From contig CAYSMC010000036.1 of NCBI GenBank assembly GCA_964432115.1, positions 1 to 24,519 on the forward strand: DNA of 24,519 bases, in the 5' to 3' direction. Below the pieces are notes generated by a model. That model worked only from the letters and a program-made list of their open reading frames with translations, did no database searches and had not been told where the DNA came from. Position 1 is the first letter of the stretch, and each line of letters begins with the position of its first letter. This document shows positions 21,257-24,519 of this stretch, piece after piece. Source of the DNA: JAAZKO01 sp964432115. Lineage in GTDB: Bacteria > Patescibacteriota > Microgenomatia > UBA1400 > PJMF01. The position numbers were made by a program, and so were the translations under genes.

Positions 21257-21466
21257 ATGAAAATGATTGGAACTATACTAATCACAATTATTGGATCTTA
21301 TTTTGTCGGCGCTATAACATTCTTTGGTTCGAGTGCTTTAGTGTATGTTATGACTCGTTTAGGAAATTGGGTACTCTCTTTACCTATGTGGGGGATGGTG
21401 ATCTCTTTTGTAATTATTGGTCTCGTTGTAATCGAACTTTATAAAAAGTTACCTAAACAAAAATAG
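21257..21466 (+). CDS. Small two-helix membrane protein of unknown function
   Basis: 69 residues from ATG 21257 (the TTG at 21248 is less likely because an extended -10 ends just before it). Two membrane helices, IGTILITIIGSYFVGAITFF and MWGMVISFVIIGLVVIELY, are joined by a segment with an Arg (VMTRLGNWVLSLP). The tail is basic (KKLPKQK). No family is recognised. It lies between repeats A-B-C copy 4 and D copy 2. Confidence 0.55.
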   Translation: MKMIGTILITIIGSYFVGAITFFGSSALVYVMTRLGNWVLSLPMWGMVISFVIIGLVVIELYKKLPKQK

Positions 21467-21472
21467 TTAAAA

Positions 21473-21481
21473 TGATAGAAT
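21473..21481 (+). promoter_or_regulatory. Extended -10 element of repeat D copy 2
   Basis: TGA-TAGAAT ends 5 nt before TACCGAATG, the conserved 5' end of the structured repeat. The transcription start should coincide with the start of the repeat. Confidence 0.6.
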
Positions 21482-21486
21482 GCGAT

Positions 21487-21579
21487 TACCGAATGATCTC
21501 TGTGGCGAAGGTATCTTACTTTTAGAGAACTGGTGGCACGCAAGTGATCCATCTTAGCCACGGAGATCGCCCTTTGGGG
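21487..21579 (+). ncRNA. Structured repeat D, copy 2: candidate small RNA or 5' leader
   Basis: The closing stem GATCTCTGTGGC (21495-21506) pairs with GCCACGGAGATC (21557-21568), 12 pairs with one wobble. The inner hairpin is GGTGG-CAC / GTG-AT-CCATC with GNRA-type loop GCAA, and the single-stranded segment ATCTTACTTTTAGAGAACTG is identical in both copies. A CCC-TTT-GGG mini-hairpin follows. The downstream gene starts at 21585, so here the element could double as its leader. Copy 1 has no such gene, which favours an independent RNA. Confidence 0.6.
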
Positions 21580-21584
21580 TTATT

Positions 21585-22085
21585 ATGAAGAAAAATGCAT
21601 TGATAATTGGCAGCCTAGTTTTAGTTGTAATTCTTGCGACTGGCTATTATTTCCTAAATAAACCACTTCCCCCAACACAAGAGGAATTGTCCTCCCGAAA
21701 TACAGTTGAAGATTATTTCATCGAGCATATGAATATGAGTGCTGAAGAAGCTAAAAGAATGGCCACAGATGGGGTGATGCTCAGGTTGAGTCCAAATAGT
21801 GAGCTCCAAGGAGTTATCGACAATCTCTACTACTACGGTTTTATTGACGATCAGTCAACTTTTGAAAAGCTACTCATAGAAACTACTGATATTACTCCTG
21901 GCAATAAAAACTCAATTAAGGTTGGTAAAAATACCATAGATATAAACTCTAACTATTTTCTCAACTACTCCATGAGCGATGAGGAAATTGTAGACACCTT
22001 ACTAAACAAAGCACAATTTGAAGAAAACTTTACTCGATATAATTACTTATTTATGCCCGGCTTTTCTGACGACAAAATAAATTGA
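21585..22085 (+). CDS. Membrane-anchored extracytoplasmic protein, possibly YceG-like domain
   Basis: 166 residues: basic N-terminus, one membrane helix (ALIIGSLVLVVILATGYYFL, residues 4-23), then an acidic extracytoplasmic domain. The domain contains LQGVIDNLYYYGFIDDQSTFEKLL and, after a spacer, INSNYFLNYSMSDEEIVDTLL. This spacing resembles the N-terminal module of MltG/YceG-like proteins (a segment predicting 'late' residues followed by G-x-Y-x-L-x-x-G-M-S-x-x-E-I). The catalytic MltG domain is absent. The start follows structured repeat D directly. Family resemblance is weak and the function unknown. Confidence 0.6.
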   Translation: MKKNALIIGSLVLVVILATGYYFLNKPLPPTQEELSSRNTVEDYFIEHMNMSAEEAKRMATDGVMLRLSPNSELQGVIDNLYYYGFIDDQSTFEKLLIETTDITPGNKNSIKVGKNTIDINSNYFLNYSMSDEEIVDTLLNKAQFEENFTRYNYLFMPGFSDDKIN

Positions 22086-22094
22086 AAAATAAAA

Positions 22095-22514
22095 TTATCC
22101 TTTTTGTTCATGAACAGGCAAAGGATATGACATCATTAATTCATTGTTTAGGTATACTTCTACCCAATAAACACCAGGTTTTTCAAACTTTGCGTTCACT
22201 AGTGCGGTAATAACGTTGGCCGGACTAGTTTCATTTAATAAATAGAATTCTTGATCTGGAATTTCAACAACATTCTTTTTTAAATCTGGATCCTTAATGT
22301 CAATTTTTTGCTTAAATTTACCTTTACCATAAATCCATCTATTAACAATAAAAAATTGAGCAATTACTCCAGTACGAACAAAATTATCAAATACACCAAC
22401 AAAAACAGGTTTACCAGCCTGTCCTTTTGCTACACCATCGCATAAGACAGAAAATTGTAAGATTGGCTTATTTTCCACTTTAGATATTGATCTTGTTTTA
22501 CTTTTTTTTGTCAT
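22095..22514 (-). CDS. DUF6941-like small protein downstream of the SDH-type protease
   Basis: I chose ATG 22514 (139 residues), which overlaps the protease stop by 17 bp; the longer frame runs back into that gene. The sequence resembles the DUF6941 family: LQFSVLCDGVAKGQAGKPVFVGVFDNF at the start, IVNRWIYGKGKFKQKIDIKDPDLKK in the middle, and the end KPGVYWVEVYLNNELMMSYPLPV, suggesting a beta-sandwich. No signal peptide or membrane segment. The function of this family is not known to me. The coupling suggests it works with the protease. Confidence 0.65.
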   Translation of the reverse strand: MTKKSKTRSISKVENKPILQFSVLCDGVAKGQAGKPVFVGVFDNFVRTGVIAQFFIVNRWIYGKGKFKQKIDIKDPDLKKNVVEIPDQEFYLLNETSPANVITALVNAKFEKPGVYWVEVYLNNELMMSYPLPVHEQKG

Positions 22515-23598
22515 AACTTTGTGATAAATCTTTGATAATTCTTTTTTCTGGGGGAACAACAGAAAAGGAATCTGTTTCAAATATTGTTAACGTCTGGCGA
22601 TATTCAATCAAGTTTTCAGCCAGTAATCCTTCTTTTCTACTATTAGATATAATATCTTCATATAGTTTATGCAGTCTCCATATTGACTTCCAAACTGCCA
22701 AATCAAAACCAGGTTTCCCTGGGCATGAAACATTAAACCCAAGACTTTCTGCTTTGTCTATGCCAATTGCATATCCGTGAGAATAGTATCCTTCCGTCAA
22801 CTGATGCGCTATATTTTTATATTTTGGAACTTTTTTGCCCGCGTTATTAACGTCTGTTTCTTCAGTATTCTTATCTTTCAAAAGTGAGCTTACTTCTAAA
22901 AGGTCTGAGGCATACTGTTTTGCACTTTGTATCGCACGATCATATTGCCCAAGTACCTTAAGGTCAATTTTTTCAATAAGAGGCATGTATTTTAAAGCCT
23001 TTTCTTGATTATCTTCCGTGATTCCTTCTATAACTCGCAAAGCATCTTTAATAGATAATGCGGAAACTTGCATTGTCCTACCATATTCGTCTGGTATACG
23101 GATTTGTGGGTCAATTGGACCCAATTCCGAAGATGGACCCATTACTAAACTGTCTGCACCTAGAGCTAATAAAGTTGCTGCACTTTTTGCATAATAAGGA
23201 ATAATAACGTTAAATTCTTTTGAAGCATATTTCCGACACCACCTTGCCATATTAAAAGCTTGATCAGCAAAGCCTCCTGGACTAAGTAAAAACAAATCTA
23301 GCTTTTCTTGATTTCCAACATCTTGTAGAAGCTCAAAAAATATTTCAGCATGTTGGGCGTCCAATGTGTCGTGAGAGTAATATACAAAGACTTTTGACTT
23401 GCGTTTTAGCTGAATATCGTTAATAAGAGCAACTCTATCTCCCCGAAGCCTATTTTCATAGTTATCATAATATTCCTCACGTTTTTTACTAAGCTCAATA
23501 GAAACTGGGAGAGATGCCCCCTCTCCACCACTTACTTCCTTTTTAGGAGAAGGTTCTGCTAACTCTAATTTTTTAGGTTGCTTAAGGTTATTGCTCAT
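22498..23598 (-). CDS. Serine dehydrogenase proteinase-like (ClpP/crotonase-fold) protein
   Basis: 366 residues. After a low-complexity first ~35 residues comes a ClpP-fold domain. It contains KVFVYYSHDTLDAQHAEIFFELL, the oxyanion-type glycines in LFLLSPGGFADQAFNMARW, and the nucleophile serine motif IIPYYAKSAATLLALGADSLVMG, followed by SSELGPIDPQI. The last is the signature of the SDH/serine dehydrogenase proteinase family (PF01972), related to signal peptide peptidase A. There is no membrane helix, so it is probably cytoplasmic. The C-terminal ~150 residues are helical and charged. It overlaps the XRE gene by 11 bp upstream and the DUF6941-like gene downstream, forming a tight three-gene unit. 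Confidence 0.85.
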   Translation of the reverse strand: MSNNLKQPKKLELAEPSPKKEVSGGEGASLPVSIELSKKREEYYDNYENRLRGDRVALINDIQLKRKSKVFVYYSHDTLDAQHAEIFFELLQDVGNQEKLDLFLLSPGGFADQAFNMARWCRKYASKEFNVIIPYYAKSAATLLALGADSLVMGPSSELGPIDPQIRIPDEYGRTMQVSALSIKDALRVIEGITEDNQEKALKYMPLIEKIDLKVLGQYDRAIQSAKQYASDLLEVSSLLKDKNTEETDVNNAGKKVPKYKNIAHQLTEGYYSHGYAIGIDKAESLGFNVSCPGKPGFDLAVWKSIWRLHKLYEDIISNSRKEGLLAENLIEYRQTLTIFETDSFSVVPPEKRIIKDLSQSYDKKK

Positions 23599-23974
23599 AT
23601 CTTACTTCATTTCCAACAGAGGGTGAATAATTAGGGTTCACTCCTCGTAGGTAATCATCCAGTGGATTGCTGCCTGGCGTAATGTGTTGGGTTTTTCCAC
23701 GGTATTTATTTTTATACTCTTCATAAAGTTCTCTTGAAGTTTTTTTATTTTCTGACGGATTTACTGGGTTTTTAGATTTATCAGAAGATAAAAAATCACC
23801 ATAGGAACATTCAAATGCCTCGCAAAATTTAACCAGCTCTTCAACACTAACCTTGCGATTGCCCTGTTCTATTGAAGTAACTGCAACACGAGACAACCCC
23901 ACTTTATTTGCCAATTCTTCTTGGGTTAAACGATTTTCTTTTCTTAGTTTTTGAATTTTTTTAGCAATATTCAT
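23588..23974 (-). CDS. XRE-family HTH transcriptional regulator
   Basis: 128 residues. The Cro/C1-type helix-turn-helix occupies residues 1-65 (IQKLRKENRLTQEELANKVGLS, then RVAVTSIEQGNRKVSVEELVKF), followed by a polar, probably disordered tail ending SPSVGNEVRYEQ. It is the first gene of the operon with the protease and the DUF6941-like gene, and probably controls its own promoter. Just upstream of the ATG, the minus strand has two tandem 10-bp units, AACTTACATC and AACTTATATG (the second includes the start codon), which could be operator half-sites. An extended -10-like TGTTACATT lies farther upstream. Confidence 0.88.
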   Translation of the reverse strand: MNIAKKIQKLRKENRLTQEELANKVGLSRVAVTSIEQGNRKVSVEELVKFCEAFECSYGDFLSSDKSKNPVNPSENKKTSRELYEEYKNKYRGKTQHITPGSNPLDDYLRGVNPNYSPSVGNEVRYEQ

Positions 23975-24063
23975 ATAAGTTGATGTAAGTTAATGGTAAA
24001 TCTATGCTTAAAGATAATGTAACAAAATCTAACAATGATGTCAAGAATTATTACACATCTGCT

Positions 24064-24197
24064 TTCAGGTTCAACTCTCGTTACCCGTATTTTTCACTTC
24101 CAGGCTAAACTCAAAACCAAAAAAATCTGGTTTGAACCAGATTTAAGTGTGATTTTAAGGCTAACTTTGGAGAAGTGTAGCCATAATTCTCATTATG
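24064..24197 (+). repeat. Repeat A copy 5 running into tRNA-Gly, with a perfect palindrome
   Basis: A degenerate T-arm (CAGG-TTCAACT-CTCG), GTTACCCG and CTTCCAGGCTAA (CCAGGCTAA at 24100-24108) match segment A of copies 3 and 4. Where B lies in the others, this copy has AAATCTGGTT-TG-AACCAGATTT (24123-24144), a perfect 10-bp inverted repeat. The segment AATTCTCATTATGAGCG then leads directly into the 3' end of the tRNA-Gly gene, where copy 4 has ATTCTCATCTGGAGCG leading into C. So here the place of C is taken by a real tRNA gene. 23975-24060 shows nothing further. Confidence 0.6.
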
Positions 24198-24270
24198 AGC
24201 GAGAGACGGGATTCGAACCCGCGACCTTCTCCTTGGCAAGGAGACATTCTAGCCACTGAACTACTCTCGC
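24198..24270 (-). tRNA. tRNA-Gly (anticodon GCC)
   Basis: The acceptor GCGAGAG (24264-24270) pairs with CTCTCGC (24199-24205). The anticodon stem TCTCC/GGAGA holds loop TTGCCAA (GCC), and the T-arm is GCGGG-TTCGAAT-CCCGT. Discriminator T; no CCA encoded. Confidence 0.95.
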
Positions 24271-24281
24271 TGGTCAATTTA

Positions 24282-24300
24282 CCTTAAGCAATGCTTAAGG
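24282..24300. repeat. Hairpin between tRNA-Gly and tRNA-Phe
   Basis: CCTTAAGC-AAT-GCTTAAGG, a perfect 8-bp inverted repeat in the 31-bp gap between the tRNA genes. There is no T tract on either strand, so it is more likely a processing or spacer hairpin than a terminator. Confidence 0.5.
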
Positions 24301-24301
24301 G

Positions 24302-24374
24302 TGCCAAGCCTTGGAATCGAACCAAGATCCCATGTTTTTCAGACATGTGCCGTGACCAACTTGGCTAGCTTGGC
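24302..24374 (-). tRNA. tRNA-Phe (anticodon GAA)
   Basis: The acceptor GCCAAGC (24368-24374) pairs with GCTTGGC (24303-24309). The anticodon stem CATGT/ACATG holds loop CTGAAAA (GAA), and the T-arm is CTTGG-TTCGATT-CCAAG. Discriminator A, followed by CCC, so CCA is not encoded. Confidence 0.92.
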
Positions 24375-24428
24375 GATGTTAAAACTTCTGTATTGTAAAC
24401 GATTTTTCGCTACAAGCAAAGTAAAACG

Positions 24429-24502
24429 TGGGTAATATAGGGCTCGAACCTATGACCTCATCGATGTAAACGATGCGCTCTAACCAACTGAGCTAATTAC
24501 CC
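24429..24502 (-). tRNA. tRNA-Val (anticodon UAC)
   Basis: The acceptor GGGTAAT (24496-24502) pairs with ATTACCC (24430-24436). The D-arm is AGCTCAGTTGGTTAGAGC, the anticodon stem CATCG/CGATG holds loop TTTACAT (TAC), and the T-arm is ATAGG-TTCGAGC-CCTAT. Discriminator A, followed by CGT, so no encoded CCA. Its plus-strand image GCTCGAACCTAT (24442-24453) is identical to the core of repeat family C. Confidence 0.95.
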
Positions 24503-24519
24503 TTTATTCTTGGTGCCCG

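Noticed and set aside
24035..24259. 74-residue frame ending in ETGFEPATFSLARR.
   Set aside because: It reads antisense through the tRNA-Gly gene; this peptide is a well-known artefact of tRNA-containing DNA.
24511..24519. TGGTGCCCG at the right edge, which on the minus strand could be the end of another tRNA with an encoded CCA.
   Set aside because: Only nine bases are available and all five complete tRNA genes in the window lack encoded CCA.

Overview
The window is AT-rich bacterial chromosome with short intergenic gaps and mostly standard housekeeping genes. Standard stop codons give full-length proteins. A divergent CTP synthase, a MiaB without its C-terminal TRAM domain, tRNA genes with no encoded CCA, many start codons lying 5-9 nt after a -10 box, and a GC-rich palindromic repeat together suggest a small-genome Patescibacteria/CPR lineage. 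That placement is an inference; no rRNA or other marker is present to confirm it.

Layout. 1-5667: the tail of an unknown gene, a DedA-family membrane protein, LexA, a PduO-type cobalamin adenosyltransferase diverging from pyrG, rplS, a YraN nuclease-fold gene, tRNA-Glu and an EamA transporter. 5685-10497 (minus strand): a HisC-type aminotransferase behind what looks like a complete ribosome-mediated attenuator (leader peptide with His-His and Trp-Tyr-Tyr, antiterminator, terminator), a cupin, gpmI, eno and tRNA-Cys. 10598-13766 (plus strand): miaB, miaA and a PerM/AI-2E permease. 13767-16250: an accessory stretch of poorly known genes (C39-like peptidase, two membrane proteins) separated by dispersed repeats. 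16251-20626 (minus strand): six genes, racemase - comA - comB - nucleotidyltransferase - HIT protein - UDP-xylose-synthase-like SDR, which look like a sulfolactate-related pathway joined to nucleotide/sugar chemistry. 20627-24200: more repeats, two small envelope proteins and a three-gene XRE / serine-dehydrogenase-type protease / DUF6941-like operon. 24198-24502: three minus-strand tRNA genes (Gly, Phe, Val).

Repeats. Two families are not explained by ordinary genes. Family D (two copies) is about 90 nt. Both copies sit exactly 5 nt after a -10 box and fold into the same hairpin with compensating base changes, so I read them as copies of a small structured RNA. Family A-B-C carries tRNA T-arm-like pieces. 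Its C part shares a 12-mer with the real tRNA-Val gene at the window end, and it continues into a remnant of a roughly 60-residue protein found four times.

How genes work together. eno and gpmI feed phosphoenolpyruvate, the substrate of ComA. miaA and miaB form a consecutive tRNA A37 modification pair. The leader peptide would tie aminotransferase expression to charged tRNA-His/Trp/Tyr. Many genes appear to be expressed as leaderless or near-leaderless mRNAs, while eno, gpmI, the cupin and the aminotransferase carry Shine-Dalgarno sequences. All assignments come from reading the sequence and remembered family motifs; no database search was run.
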